Shown here: piece after piece, positions 25,407 through 34,864 of the stretch
Position numbering within the stretch: the stretch's first letter is position 1
Layout: each line of letters opens with the position of its first letter
Source of the DNA: Bacilli bacterium
GTDB taxonomy: Bacteria > Bacillota_I > Bacilli_A > RF39 > UBA660
Direction of reading: 5' to 3'
DNA length: 42,529 nt
NCBI GenBank assembly: GCA_918219625.1
Contig: CAKJXT010000021.1
Span: 1-42,529, forward strand
Program-made: the position numbers and the translations under genes
The notes under the pieces: generated by a model
What the model saw: only the letters and a program-made list of their open reading frames with translations
What the model was told of the DNA's origin: nothing
The model's database searches: none

Positions 25407-25854
25407 TGTTATACCCCCTTAAGCAATCACATATTATAAGAAATACAGAAACAACTATGCATATATCAGCCACATTAAAAACAGGAAAATCATAGCCAAA
25501 AAATCTAAAATCAAAAAAATCAACAACGTAACCATAAACAATTCTATCAAACATGTTTCCTAAAATACCACCAACCAATAAAGAATAAATTGCAACATCT
25601 AACTTAGATAAATCTTTATTTTTAATCATAAAATAATAAACAAATACAAGCGCAAAAATAGAAACAAGAATTAAGAAAAATCTATTGCCATACAAAATAC
25701 TAAAAGCAGCACCATAATTATGCACATTACTCAAATTAAAAAATCCATTAATAACACTAAAAGATGTATTTAAATCCATACAAAAACCAACTATTATTTT
25801 TGTAAGTTGATCTATAATAAAAAGAATTAAACTAAAAATAACAACTTTTTTCAA
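25396..25854 (-). CDS. lspA: Signal peptidase II (prolipoprotein signal peptidase)
   Basis: The product is 152 aa with four membrane helices. It cleaves lipoprotein signal peptides after lipid attachment. Catalytic aspartates are visible in NMFDRIVYGYVVDFFDF and FPVFNVADICIV; the NVHNYGAAFSI segment is also typical. TTG at 25854 is the likely start, since AGGTGAT ends about 5 nt before it; the GTG at 25863 lies inside that site. It is first in the unit with rluD and the rhomboid gene. Confidence 0.93.
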   Translation of the reverse strand: MKKVVIFSLILFIIDQLTKIIVGFCMDLNTSFSVINGFFNLSNVHNYGAAFSILYGNRFFLILVSIFALVFVYYFMIKNKDLSKLDVAIYSLLVGGILGNMFDRIVYGYVVDFFDFRFFGYDFPVFNVADICIVVSVFLIICDCLRGYNNGN

Positions 25855-25870
25855 ATTAATCACCTAAATT

Positions 25871-25879
25871 ATTATAACA
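25871..25879 (-). promoter_or_regulatory. Extended -10 promoter of the lspA unit
   Basis: The minus strand reads TGTTATAAT about 17 nt before the TTG start. It lies directly behind the ftsZ terminator, and no -35 is evident. Confidence 0.55.
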
Positions 25880-25890
25880 AAATAAAAAGA

Positions 25891-25912
25891 AAAAAACTAG
25901 TCAAATGACTAG
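25891..25912 (-). terminator. Terminator after ftsZ
   Basis: On the minus strand CTAGTCA, a 2-nt centre, TGACTAG (25897-25903, 25906-25912) and six T. It contains the ftsZ stop codon. Confidence 0.88.
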
Positions 25913-26976
25913 AATCCTCTTTTTCTTAAGAAAGTTGGAATGATTGACTCATCATCACCATCTTCACCATCAGTTTCATCAACTGTATCAGGAGTTCTTC
26001 TCTTATTATCATCATATGAATGATATAAAGGCTCACTATTATCCTCAAAACCAGTAGCAATAACAGTAACGATAATTTCATCAGTTAAATTTTCATTAAT
26101 AACTGCTCCAAATATTGTATTAATATCTGTATTAGCACTTGTTCTAATAACTTCAACAGCCTCTTCAACTTCATATAAAGTTAAATTAGAACCACCAGTT
26201 ACATTTATAATTGCATCAGTAGCACCGCTTATACTTGTTTCAAGAAGTGGATTTGATACAGCTTGTTCTGCAGCTTCAACTGCCCTATTCTCTCCAACAC
26301 CTATTCCAATTCCAATTAAAGCATTACCACGTTTTTCCATAACAGACTTAACATCAGCAAAATCCAAGTTGATAAGTCCAACAACAGCAATCAAATCAGA
26401 AATTGATTGAACACCTCTTCTTAATACATTATCAACTTCTTTAAATGACTCAGTAAGTGGAGTTGATCTATCAACTAAACTCTTTAATTTTTCATTAGGA
26501 ATAACAATTAAAGTATCTACATGCTTCTTTAATTCTTCAACACCTTGTAACGCATTACGCATTCTTTTTGGCCCTTCCCATCCAAATGGTTTAGTAACAA
26601 TACCAACAGTAAGAGCGCCAATTTCTTGTGCTATAGAAGCAACAATTGGACCACCACCAGTACCAGTTCCTCCACCCATACCACAAGTAACGAATACCAT
26701 ATCAGCACCTTCCAAAGCAGCTTTAATCTCATCTTTAGAAGCTAATACTGCATCTTTACCACTTTCAGGGTCTCCACCAGCACCAGTTATTTTACCTCCA
26801 ACCTGAATCTTTACAGAAGCAGGAGAGGCATTTAAATCCTGTAAATCAGTATTTACAACTATAAATTCAACACCTTTAACGCCAGAAGAAATCATACTAT
26901 TAACAGCATTCATTCCGCCACCGCCTACACCAATAACCTTTATTTTAGCAACTTGATCCATTTCTAATCCAAACAT
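25909..26976 (-). CDS. ftsZ: Cell division GTPase FtsZ
   Basis: The product is 355 aa. It polymerises into the Z ring. The nucleotide-binding part has [14 protein letters not shown] and the tubulin signature [10 protein letters not shown] (about residues 104-113); the T7 loop [11 protein letters not shown] supplies catalysis. A short linker (about 40 aa) leads to the C-terminal peptide [10 protein letters not shown], which binds FtsA and other partners. The ATG overlaps the ftsA stop by one base (TAATG) and has the site GAGGAAT, so the two genes are tightly coupled. Confidence 0.98.
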   Translation of the reverse strand: MFGLEMDQVAKIKVIGVGGGGMNAVNSMISSGVKGVEFIVVNTDLQDLNASPASVKIQVGGKITGAGGDPESGKDAVLASKDEIKAALEGADMVFVTCGMGGGTGTGGGPIVASIAQEIGALTVGIVTKPFGWEGPKRMRNALQGVEELKKHVDTLIVIPNEKLKSLVDRSTPLTESFKEVDNVLRRGVQSISDLIAVVGLINLDFADVKSVMEKRGNALIGIGIGVGENRAVEAAEQAVSNPLLETSISGATDAIINVTGGSNLTLYEVEEAVEVIRTSANTDINTIFGAVINENLTDEIIVTVIATGFEDNSEPLYHSYDDNKRRTPDTVDETDGEDGDDESIIPTFLRKRGF

Positions 26977-28196
26977 TATAATTCCTCCTCATTTGTATCA
27001 CCAAAGAAGTATCCGAATACTTTTCCCAACATCGAATCCTCATTAATATTAAACTTTTCTTCAGAAAAATCATCGTCAACCATAGTACTATCACTACCTA
27101 ATAATTTTAGCTGATTTATATAATAAACAATATTACCAATAGCAGATGAATACTTATTATTTCTAATACCAATCATATTAACATTACCAATTTGAACATC
27201 TTTACCAAAAACATATTGAGAAATATCTTCAAATCCATCCATGTTACTTACTCCACCAGTAATAATAACATACTCCATTCTTCTATTAGCAAGTGCATTA
27301 ATTTCCTTCTTAGCAAGAGTTAAAATTTCCTCAATTCTAGACATAACAACATCAGTAGCCTCAAATTGATTAATCTTAGTGTCACCAATATCATAAAATT
27401 CAACCTTATTAGCCAAATTTCTATGAGCAAGAGCAAACTTCTCTTTAACAGAACATGCATCATCAAGATTTATCTTATACATATAAGACAAATCATTATC
27501 AATATTCTTGCCACCCATACCAATGATACTATTTTTTATAATAATACCTTTATTATAAACAGAAACACTAGTTGTTTCATAACCTATATTTATAACTGCG
27601 CCAAGTTTAGAATCAGTTTCTTTGCTCTTAAAAGCATTAACATCTCCTATACCACCTAAAGAAATATCAATAATTTCTAAACCAATGCTATCAACCAAAC
27701 ATACGACAGAATAAATATTTTTTTTAGGTACTAAAGAAGCAACCGCTCTAACACCCAAAACATCACCCATTAACCCTTTTGGGTCAGAGATGCCAGATTG
27801 TTCATCAACAGAAAAATCAATAGGCGTTACTGTAACAACTTCTTTAGAAAAATTAGCTTCCTTAATAGCAGTTCCTATCACTTTAGAAATGTCAGTTCCA
27901 TCAATAACAGAATCACTAATTCTAATTGAACCTTCAACCTTAACAAAATCCGCAAAATAGCTAGGAACATTAACCAAAACTTTTTTTATTGATATTCCAA
28001 GCATATCTTCAACTTCACTAACAGCTTTCTTTAAAGTTTTAGAAGCTTCTTCAACATCAGTAATTAACCCTTTCTTTATTCCGTTAGATTTTATAGATGA
28101 TGCAGCAAGTAGATTAAGTTTGCCCTTATAAAGTTCTGTAACAACAACTTTAGTAGTATCAGTTCCTATATCAATACTTGTATAAATATGCTTCAC
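26976..28196 (-). CDS. ftsA: Cell division protein FtsA
   Basis: The product is 406 aa. It is an actin-like ATPase that ties FtsZ filaments to the membrane. The phosphate loop [13 protein letters not shown] opens the protein, [17 protein letters not shown] is the phosphate 2 region, and [17 protein letters not shown] the adenosine region. The C-terminal end ([17 protein letters not shown]) contains an amphipathic helix suited for membrane binding. GTG at 28196 is the start, with AGGTG 7 nt upstream. It follows the divIB terminator after a 76-bp gap that could hold its own promoter (a TATAGTATAATTATT-like stretch at 28215-28235 is suggestive). Confidence 0.95.
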   Translation of the reverse strand: MKHIYTSIDIGTDTTKVVVTELYKGKLNLLAASSIKSNGIKKGLITDVEEASKTLKKAVSEVEDMLGISIKKVLVNVPSYFADFVKVEGSIRISDSVIDGTDISKVIGTAIKEANFSKEVVTVTPIDFSVDEQSGISDPKGLMGDVLGVRAVASLVPKKNIYSVVCLVDSIGLEIIDISLGGIGDVNAFKSKETDSKLGAVINIGYETTSVSVYNKGIIIKNSIIGMGGKNIDNDLSYMYKINLDDACSVKEKFALAHRNLANKVEFYDIGDTKINQFEATDVVMSRIEEILTLAKKEINALANRRMEYVIITGGVSNMDGFEDISQYVFGKDVQIGNVNMIGIRNNKYSSAIGNIVYYINQLKLLGSDSTMVDDDFSEEKFNINEDSMLGKVFGYFFGDTNEEEL

Positions 28197-28248
28197 CTAT
28201 TATCACCTACAATCTACAAATAATTATACTATATTTTGTTATAAAAGT

Positions 28249-28278
28249 AAAAGAAAATTAGAAAAAATTTTTCTAATT
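28249..28278 (-). terminator. Terminator after divIB
   Basis: On the minus strand AATTAGAAA, an A/T loop, TTTCTAATT (28256-28264, 28270-28278) and a short T-rich tail. It includes the divIB stop codon and separates murG-murB-divIB from ftsA-ftsZ. Confidence 0.65.
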
Positions 28279-28941
28279 ATCTAAAATCTTAAAATATTCT
28301 CCAGAATCTAAATATAAAATTCCCTTATGATTATTAAACTGAGTAACCATATCAAAATATCTATTAATACTATCAAATCTATTTAGATTAACAGAAATAT
28401 AATTACCATCATTCATAGTAAATAAGAACAACTCTTTATCAACATCACGAGGAGTATAAGAAATCTCAGAAATATTATCAAAAACAGATAAATTAATAAG
28501 TGATAGTTTCTTTAAAAAATCATCAAAAATATCCTTAGAAACATCACTAGTAAGAATTGGAACATTAAAATTATCATCAACTAAAGTACCATCTGTTAAA
28601 ACAGTTTTCTTCTTTAATTCACTATAAAACAAAGGTTTATTTTCAACAACTTCAATATAAATTTGAGTAAGAAATTTTTTGTTTACTTTAGCGTTCTTAA
28701 TATAATTATTTGAAGTAAGTCTCCTTTTTATATCAAAAGAACTATTAAATAATGTCCTTGGATAATTTTGAATCTTTGATAATTCAATAATTTCTTGATC
28801 ACTCAAATAATAATTACCACTTACATAAATATTTTTTATTCGTAAATTAATAAAATAAAAACAAATTAAAGCAATAATGATTAATATAACTAAAACCAAA
28901 AACAATCTTTTATATCTTATCTTAAATTTCTTACCCTTCAT
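28273..28941 (-). CDS. divIB: Division protein DivIB (FtsQ)
   Basis: The product is 222 aa. It is bitopic: a basic N-terminus (MKGKKFKIRYKR), one membrane helix (about residues 13-33), then a POTRA domain (LRIKNIYVSGNYYLSDQEII) and a beta domain with IYIEVVENKPLFYS. This is the FtsQ/DivIB architecture, and it lies between murB and ftsA as in Bacillus. The C-terminal tail is short. ATG 28941 follows AGGTGGAAT, 7 nt after the murB stop. Confidence 0.9.
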   Translation of the reverse strand: MKGKKFKIRYKRLFLVLVILIIIALICFYFINLRIKNIYVSGNYYLSDQEIIELSKIQNYPRTLFNSSFDIKRRLTSNNYIKNAKVNKKFLTQIYIEVVENKPLFYSELKKKTVLTDGTLVDDNFNVPILTSDVSKDIFDDFLKKLSLINLSVFDNISEISYTPRDVDKELFLFTMNDGNYISVNLNRFDSINRYFDMVTQFNNHKGILYLDSGEYFKILDN

Positions 28942-28948
28942 ATTCCAC

Positions 28949-29839
28949 CTATTCTACAAATTCTTGTTCAACTCTTAAATCAATACCATATTTTTTCTTT
29001 ATTGTATCCTTAATATCATAAATTAGTTCCTTAACATCACGACCAGTAGCACCACCAATATTTACAATAAAATTAGCATGTTTCATACTAACTTGAGCCC
29101 CTCCATGAATCATTCCTTTAAACCCAGACTCTTCAATCAACCTACCGGCATAATCACCTTCAGGATTTCTAAAAACACTACCAGCACTAGGATATTCAAG
29201 AGGCTGAGATAAAATTCTTCTTTCTCGTCTATCATTAACCAGTTCCATAATTTCATCTTTATTTCCAAAGCCCAATTTAAATTTTGCATTCAAACAAATA
29301 TAACCAGGATACTTTTGAAAAAAAGACATTCTATATCCAAACTCAAAATCACTCTTATTAAAAGTAACAACATCTAAATCAGGAGTTAAAACAGATGCAC
29401 TAACAATAACACTAGAAATATCACTATTATATGCTCCAGCATTCATATAAACAGAACCACCTACAGATCCAGGAATACCTGTCGCAAATTCAAGCCCTGT
29501 AAGCCCTATCATAGAACACTTTAAAGCTAACTTCATTAAATTATATCCTGCCCCAACAGTAACAATATTTTCATTAATATCTAGTTCATCAAAACAATTC
29601 AATTTAATCAAAATACCATCATAAAAAGGATTAGAAAAAATCAAGTTAGAACCATTTCCTAAAACTTTATATTTATAATTTTTTTCTTTAATATATTTAA
29701 CTAAAACCTTTAATTTTTCAATATTGGTCGGTTCAACTAACACTGCACCTGTCGCACTTATTTTATAAGTTGTATAACATGATAAATCAACATTATAACT
29801 AACCTTACCAACATTCAAACTTTCTATATCTTTAAACAT
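28949..29839 (-). CDS. murB: UDP-N-acetylenolpyruvoylglucosamine reductase
   Basis: The product is 296 aa and is an FAD enzyme that makes UDP-MurNAc. FAD-binding features are YKVLGNGSNLIFSN and TGIPGSVGGSVYMNAGAY; GYRMSFFQ is the substrate-binding Tyr-Arg segment; YPSAGSVFRNPEGDYAG carries the catalytic serine (Ser-Val-Phe, type II MurB). It ends with the usual VNIGGATGRDV region. It starts 3 nt after the murG stop with GGAAG as site. Confidence 0.96.
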   Translation of the reverse strand: MFKDIESLNVGKVSYNVDLSCYTTYKISATGAVLVEPTNIEKLKVLVKYIKEKNYKYKVLGNGSNLIFSNPFYDGILIKLNCFDELDINENIVTVGAGYNLMKLALKCSMIGLTGLEFATGIPGSVGGSVYMNAGAYNSDISSVIVSASVLTPDLDVVTFNKSDFEFGYRMSFFQKYPGYICLNAKFKLGFGNKDEIMELVNDRRERRILSQPLEYPSAGSVFRNPEGDYAGRLIEESGFKGMIHGGAQVSMKHANFIVNIGGATGRDVKELIYDIKDTIKKKYGIDLRVEQEFVE

Positions 29840-29841
29840 AA

Positions 29842-30921
29842 CTACTTCCTATCTACAAGTTCCTTAATATTGTCATATATTAAAGAAGCACTATTATTAA
29901 CAACTAAAGATTTTAAATTATTCTTAATATCTTTAATCTTATCAGAGTCACTTAAAACCTCATCTATTTTTCTAACTAAAATATTTCCCTTTAAATCATT
30001 TTCTTCAACCATCAAAGCACTTCCAGTACTAACTAAATCCATCGCATTCTTAAATTGATGATTATTTGCTACATATGGACTAGGTATCAAAATTGAAGGA
30101 ATACCTAAAGCAACTATCTCACTAATTGTTGAAGCACCTGCTCTACTAACTATTAAATCAGCATTCTTCATAAGCCCAGTCATACCATCAACATAAGGAA
30201 CGACATGAACATTACCTGGAAATTTGTTCTTAATAACACTATCATATGAAGCCTTACCAGTAACAAATAAAACATCATAATCACAATTTTTAAAATCATT
30301 CATAGAATTAATAATATAATCGTTTATACGACTAGCACCCAACGAACCCATAACAATAATAACCAATTTCTTATCCTTAGATAAACCAAACATATCCTTA
30401 GAAATAGCTGGTTTAATTAAAGCATCCTCACTACAAGGATTACCAGTTAAAACAGTTTTTTCTTTTGGAAAACTATTAATTGTGCTTTTAAAAGAAACAC
30501 ATATTAAATCCGAATATTTACTCAAAAACAAATTACTCTTACCAGGAAAACTATTTTGTTCATGAATAACAGTTTTATATCCTAATTTTTTAGCAGCATA
30601 TATAACCGGGGAAGTAACATAACCTCCAACACCTATAACAACATCAGGATTAAAATCTTTAATTATTTTTTTACATTTTTTATAACTCTTAAAAACACAA
30701 CCAACTGTTTTAAAATTCTTAAATAAGTTTTTACTAAATCCATAAATTTCTATTGACTCATAAGGAATTCCTCTTTTAGGAACAATATCATTTTCCATTC
30801 TATTATGGGTACCAATATATAAGAACTCACTATCAGGTTCTTTTTCTTTTATTTTATTAAGAATTGCTAAAGCAGGATAAATATGTCCTCCAGTACCTCC
30901 TGCACTTATAATCACTCTCAT
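29842..30921 (-). CDS. murG: Lipid II synthase MurG
   Basis: The product is 359 aa, GT28 family. It adds GlcNAc to lipid I on the inner membrane face. The N-terminal glycine-rich loop ISAGGTGGHIYPALAI, the IGVGGYVTSPVIYAAKKLGY segment, the IHEQNSFPGKSN segment and the UDP-binding SRAGASTISEIVALGIPSILIP are all present. ATG 30921 follows GAGGAGAT. It heads the unit murG-murB-divIB. Confidence 0.97.
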   Translation of the reverse strand: MRVIISAGGTGGHIYPALAILNKIKEKEPDSEFLYIGTHNRMENDIVPKRGIPYESIEIYGFSKNLFKNFKTVGCVFKSYKKCKKIIKDFNPDVVIGVGGYVTSPVIYAAKKLGYKTVIHEQNSFPGKSNLFLSKYSDLICVSFKSTINSFPKEKTVLTGNPCSEDALIKPAISKDMFGLSKDKKLVIIVMGSLGASRINDYIINSMNDFKNCDYDVLFVTGKASYDSVIKNKFPGNVHVVPYVDGMTGLMKNADLIVSRAGASTISEIVALGIPSILIPSPYVANNHQFKNAMDLVSTGSALMVEENDLKGNILVRKIDEVLSDSDKIKDIKNNLKSLVVNNSASLIYDNIKELVDRK

Positions 30922-30949
30922 ATAATCTCCTCAAACTTTTTCTTATATC

Positions 30950-30976
30950 ATTATACCATAATTATATGATTTTCAA
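30950..30976 (-). promoter_or_regulatory. Possible promoter of murG-murB-divIB
   Basis: The minus strand has TTGAAA (30971-30976) and TATAAT (30950-30955) but only a 15-nt spacer, which is short for SigA. The -10 is good, the pairing uncertain. Confidence 0.45.
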
Positions 30977-30993
30977 CCACTTTTTAGAAACAA

Positions 30994-31018
30994 AGTAAAA
31001 AGTTCTATAAAAGAACTT
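30994..31018 (-). terminator. Terminator after the prepilin peptidase gene
   Basis: The minus strand has AAGTTCT, a 5-nt loop, AGAACTT (31000-31006, 31012-31018), then a short T run. It overlaps the stop codon. Confidence 0.8.
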
Positions 31019-31778
31019 AACTTATAAAATTAATAACCATATTAATATCAATATGACACAAAACAATAATCAAAGCAGCACACCCTAAATAAGGTCCAAA
31101 TGGTAAAACATGTTCATTATTCTTTTTAAGTAAAATCAAAGATATTGGAAGCCCTATTATAGAAGCTAAAAATATAGAAACTATAGACATTTGAAATCCA
31201 AACATAAGTCCAAATGTAAATAAAAGTTTTATATCTCCGCCACCCATAGATTCCTTCTTAAAGAGAAAATCACCAAATAATTTTAATGAATACATTATTA
31301 CAAACGAAATTATACCATACAAAATATGCATTATTGTATAATACCATCCATGTATAAAAAACATAGAACCAATAATAGCTAATCCAAAAAATATAAGTAC
31401 ACCATCTGGAATAATCATATAATAATAATCACTTAAAATAATAATCATAATCATGGAAACAAATAATAATACAATTATAAGTTCTAAAGTAAAACCATAA
31501 GATAAATAAGATAATCCAAATAATAATCCGCACAATATTTCAAAAAGTGGATAAAATATAGAAATTTTACACTTACAATTCTTACACTTCCCCAATTGAA
31601 GTAAATAAGAAAAAATCGGAATTAACTCTAATGGTCCTAACCTATGATTACAATTAGGGCAATGAGAAGGGGGACTTACTATTGACTCCCCCTTTGGAAT
31701 ACGATAAGCAACAACATAATAGAAAGATCCAAATATCGCACCTATCATAAAGAAACTCAAAAATAAATATAAAACCAT
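31017..31778 (-). CDS. pilD: Prepilin peptidase / N-methyltransferase (type IV leader peptidase)
   Basis: The product is 253 aa, an A24-family aspartic peptidase with about seven membrane helices. It has the N-terminal GSFYYVVAYRIPKGESI, a zinc-type four-cysteine loop (CPNC and CKNCKC), and the two catalytic Asp contexts LSDYYYMIIPD and GGGDIKLLF. It should cut the Gly-Phe bond of the prepilins at 19670 and 22930 and methylate the new N-terminus. ATG 31778 follows AGGAGG, which overlaps the end of pilC. It could equally be named comC. Confidence 0.93.
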   Translation of the reverse strand: MVLYLFLSFFMIGAIFGSFYYVVAYRIPKGESIVSPPSHCPNCNHRLGPLELIPIFSYLLQLGKCKNCKCKISIFYPLFEILCGLLFGLSYLSYGFTLELIIVLLFVSMIMIIILSDYYYMIIPDGVLIFFGLAIIGSMFFIHGWYYTIMHILYGIISFVIMYSLKLFGDFLFKKESMGGGDIKLLFTFGLMFGFQMSIVSIFLASIIGLPISLILLKKNNEHVLPFGPYLGCAALIIVLCHIDINMVINFIS

Positions 31779-31786
31779 AAAACCTC

Positions 31787-33769
31787 CTACACTTGTTGAA
31801 TAGAATTATACATATTAAACATAGGAAGTACTATCGATAATACAATAATACCAACCATAGCTGTTAAGAATATAATCAAAGCAGGTTCAATAAATGTCTT
31901 AATTCTAGAAACCGAATTTTGATGTAACTCTTGATAATAAGCTGAAACTTTAGCCATCATTTCAGGAAGTTGTCCTGTACGCTCACCAGTAACTATCATT
32001 TCATAAGCAGGAATTGGAAAAGCCCAATGTCCTTCAAATTCAGAAGATAATCTTTCACCTCTAGCAAGATTAGTAACAGTATTAAATATCAAAGACTTAT
32101 AAATTTCATTTTGTGTAACCTTACTAAGAATTTCCATACTATCAGTAATATAAACATTATGAGCTAACAACGAAGAAAAAGTCTTAGTAAACATAGTTAC
32201 TTCTTTGTAAATTATAATTGTGCTAATAACCGGAATATGCATAAGTATCCATTGAATAATTGTTCTAAATGTCTTATTTTTCTTATAAACAAATCTAAAC
32301 AATAATATAAATGCTAAAACACCTAATCCTATAAATAAAATGTTCTTCTTCATAAAAGTACTCATATCAATTATAAATTTAGTAATTTTAGGAATTTCAA
32401 CACCATCCATAGAAGCATAAATATCTACAAACTTAGGAATAACATAAAGCATTATAAATGTCAAAACCGCAAGCGCAAAAATGAATACTATGGAAGGATA
32501 CATCATAGCCGTAATCATTTGCTTTCTAGTCTTTTCAGTTTCAGTAAAATAATCAGCCATATCATCCAAAACTTCTGGAAGTTCACCAGTCATTTCTGAA
32601 GACTTAACCATTGTTATTAACAAATTAGGAAAAGCTACACCTCTATTTTCCATAGCTGTACTTAAGTTCTCACCCATAGAAAGATCATATATAATCATCT
32701 TAAATATTTTTTTATAAGTCCTTTTCTTATATTGTCTAGACAATATTTTTAAAGACTCAATAAGAGTAATACCAGACTTTAAATAAGTGGATAATTGAGT
32801 AACAAAGAAAATCAAATCTTTTGTTTTAATCTTTACCTTATTAGAACCAGTAGACCCATATAAAGCTTGAATCAATTTATTAGTTCTAATACTATAAACT
32901 TCATAACCTTCACTTAGCAAATATGAATGTATTTCAACCTTAGAATAACCATCAGCATGACCTTTAATAATCTTGCCATCTTTATCCTTAACAACATATT
33001 CATACATTACTTTAACATCACTACGTTCTGCTTCCTTACCCTCAAATTCGATAAGTAAAGCTTTTCTATTCATATCAAGTTTATTTCTTTTATTCTTTGC
33101 AAAACTTGTATTATTCCATTTATCACGTATTGACTTCATAATTTTATCAGGCAATTCTTTTAAATTTCTAATAAAATTATTAAATTTATCAGTAAAAGTA
33201 AGCTTATTAATAGTCACACTATCGCTCTCTTTATGACGTTTCTTAGTAGTAGCTTTTAAACTTTTCTTTAAATCTTCCTCTTCTCTTTTCTCCTTAACAA
33301 TCTTTGCCTTAGCTTTAGTTTCCAACTTCGCTAATCTAGCCTCTTGCTTTAATTTTTTTCTCTCATCAATCTTTTTTGATTTCCTCTGAGCAGCCAAACT
33401 TTTCTTTCTCTCAAGTCGATTTTTTCGTTTCATAGCGGCTCTTTCTTTTCTCTCTATCTTTTTTCGTTTTCTTTCCTCTATTTTAGCAAGTCTAGCATTT
33501 TCCCTATCAATTTTACGTTGTTTTTTCTTATTAATTCTTTCTTGTCTCAACTCTTCTTTTCTAATTCGAGCAGCCTCTTTTTGCTCAATTTCTAATTGTT
33601 TTTTCTTTTCTCTACTAACAATACTCTTAGTCTTTTTAGAAAGAATATTTATATCCTCACTACGAAAAAATGGCTTGAAAATAACCCTTACGCCTTTGTT
33701 AACATATTTAGACATTAAAAGTAACCCTTTATAGACGTACACACAAAAACGAATCACCAATTTGGTCAT
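31787..33769 (-). CDS. pilC: Type IV pilus/type II secretion platform protein (PilC/GspF/ComGB) with basic coiled-coil N-terminal extension
   Basis: The C-terminal 400 residues are a normal GspF/PilC protein: a VMYEYVVKDKDGKIIKGHAD opening, two T2SSF domains with LSTYLKSGITLIESLKILSR and GERLSSEFEGHWAFPIPAYE, three membrane helices, and a final TFIEPALIIFLTAMVG. It is the inner membrane platform for pilin assembly. Before it lie about 260 extra residues, of which about 130 are almost purely Lys, Arg, Glu, Ala and Gln, predicted as a long charged helix. The start is uncertain: ATG 33769 is the cleaner choice, GTG 33790 the longest frame. It forms a unit with pilD (stop and AGGAGG overlap). Confidence 0.85.
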   Translation of the reverse strand: MTKLVIRFCVYVYKGLLLMSKYVNKGVRVIFKPFFRSEDINILSKKTKSIVSREKKKQLEIEQKEAARIRKEELRQERINKKKQRKIDRENARLAKIEERKRKKIERKERAAMKRKNRLERKKSLAAQRKSKKIDERKKLKQEARLAKLETKAKAKIVKEKREEEDLKKSLKATTKKRHKESDSVTINKLTFTDKFNNFIRNLKELPDKIMKSIRDKWNNTSFAKNKRNKLDMNRKALLIEFEGKEAERSDVKVMYEYVVKDKDGKIIKGHADGYSKVEIHSYLLSEGYEVYSIRTNKLIQALYGSTGSNKVKIKTKDLIFFVTQLSTYLKSGITLIESLKILSRQYKKRTYKKIFKMIIYDLSMGENLSTAMENRGVAFPNLLITMVKSSEMTGELPEVLDDMADYFTETEKTRKQMITAMMYPSIVFIFALAVLTFIMLYVIPKFVDIYASMDGVEIPKITKFIIDMSTFMKKNILFIGLGVLAFILLFRFVYKKNKTFRTIIQWILMHIPVISTIIIYKEVTMFTKTFSSLLAHNVYITDSMEILSKVTQNEIYKSLIFNTVTNLARGERLSSEFEGHWAFPIPAYEMIVTGERTGQLPEMMAKVSAYYQELHQNSVSRIKTFIEPALIIFLTAMVGIIVLSIVLPMFNMYNSIQQV

Positions 33770-33806
33770 ACAAGTATCACTTCCATCCACCTTATCATAT
33801 ATCTCA

Positions 33807-33815
33807 ATTATAACA
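33807..33815 (-). promoter_or_regulatory. Extended -10 promoter of pilC-pilD
   Basis: The minus strand reads TGTTATAAT about 40 nt before the start region. The -35 position (TTTTAA) is weak. A plus-strand TATAAT at 33855-33860, ahead of yqfQ, also lacks a clear -35. Confidence 0.6.
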
Positions 33816-33880
33816 TAAAAATATTTTTATTAAAACATTTTTTTAATAAATACATATAATATACTAGAAAGGAAATCACT

Positions 33881-34189
33881 ATGAACTATTATTTACCATT
33901 TAATACAATTCCATATGAAACACAAAGTGCAGGATTATTAAGTAGAATATTTAAAAATGGAATAAATTGGAGTTCAATTCTTACAAATACACAAAAAACA
34001 TTAAATATAATTAATCAAACAATACCAGTTATAAAACAAGCGAAACCAGTAATAAACAATGCAAAAACAATGTTCAAAGTTATGAACGAATTCAAAAAAA
34101 TAGATACACCTACAAAAAAAGAAACTATGAAAGAAACAATAAAACAAACAACTACAAATAATCAAAATAATCCAACATTTTTTCTATGA
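33881..34189 (+). CDS. YqfQ/VrrA-like small protein
   Basis: The product is 102 aa. The central segment GLLSRIFKNGINWSSILTNT with QKTLNIINQTIPVIKQAKPV and NNAKTMFKVMNEF resembles the conserved part of the YqfQ/VrrA family of Bacilli. The N-terminal end is Tyr/Pro-rich (MNYYLPFNTIPY) and the C-terminal end is a Lys/Thr/Asn tail. In Bacillus yqfQ lies a few genes from sigA and trmK, and the same neighbours occur here, which supports the call. It is one of two full plus-strand genes and converges on trmK. ATG 33881 follows GAAAGGAAATC. It ends in TGA. The function of the family is not established. Confidence 0.72.
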   Translation: MNYYLPFNTIPYETQSAGLLSRIFKNGINWSSILTNTQKTLNIINQTIPVIKQAKPVINNAKTMFKVMNEFKKIDTPTKKETMKETIKQTTTNNQNNPTFFL

Positions 34190-34222
34190 AAAAAGTCAAT
34201 TCTAAACAAGATTGACTTTTTA
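34186..34222. terminator. Bidirectional terminator between yqfQ and trmK
   Basis: AAAAGTCAAT (34191-34200) and ATTGACTTTT (34211-34220) form a 10-bp stem with T runs on both strands; it serves both convergent genes. Confidence 0.9.
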
Positions 34223-34864
34223 TTTATATACTTCTAAAGTTTTAATTAATCTATCAAATTCATCAGTATTATTATTAAACTTTATAGCTTTATTATACCC
34301 TTTAATATTCTTATTATACATATTAATAACATAATTCTTAAAAATATCACTATTACTTTTTCTTAGAACAGGTCCCAATAAATAATCCTCATAATTATAA
34401 TTAGAATCACCTTTTAAAAACTCTATAGTAATATAATAGCGTCCATTATCATAAACAATATCCTCACGATTTATATAATAGCCCATACCACAAACACCAA
34501 CTCTTAAATCGTATAAATCCGTATTTGTCTGACAAATAATTTTATTGCTCTTATTAACACTTAGAATTCTTAACATAGTAGAAGTACCCATTCCCGCTAA
34601 TATAATAGTCTTATTACCAACTCTCAAATCATCAAATCCATTACCAACAAATAGATTAATTCTATCTAAAACATCATATTTCAAAAAATTAGAATAAGCT
34701 CTATTAACAATATCTTTATTAACATCACAAGCACTACATTTACAATTCTCATTAAGAGTTAAATAAACATCCAAAAGTCCATGATCACAACCTATATCAA
34801 TTATACTTTCACCCTTAGAAATAAAAGAAACAATTGACATAAGTCTCTTTGAAACTTTAATCAA
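34220..34864 (-). CDS. trmK: tRNA (adenine-22-N1)-methyltransferase
   Basis: The product is 214 aa. The SAM-binding motif [13 protein letters not shown] and the following [15 protein letters not shown], plus [15 protein letters not shown] and [12 protein letters not shown], are typical of TrmK, which methylates A22 of bacterial tRNA-Ser and others. TTG at 34864 is the start; GGAT lies about 8 nt upstream. It overlaps sigA by 8 nt, so translation is probably coupled. The sigA-trmK pairing matches Bacillus. Confidence 0.92.
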   Translation of the reverse strand: MIKVSKRLMSIVSFISKGESIIDIGCDHGLLDVYLTLNENCKCSACDVNKDIVNRAYSNFLKYDVLDRINLFVGNGFDDLRVGNKTIILAGMGTSTMLRILSVNKSNKIICQTNTDLYDLRVGVCGMGYYINREDIVYDNGRYYITIEFLKGDSNYNYEDYLLGPVLRKSNSDIFKNYVINMYNKNIKGYNKAIKFNNNTDEFDRLIKTLEVYK

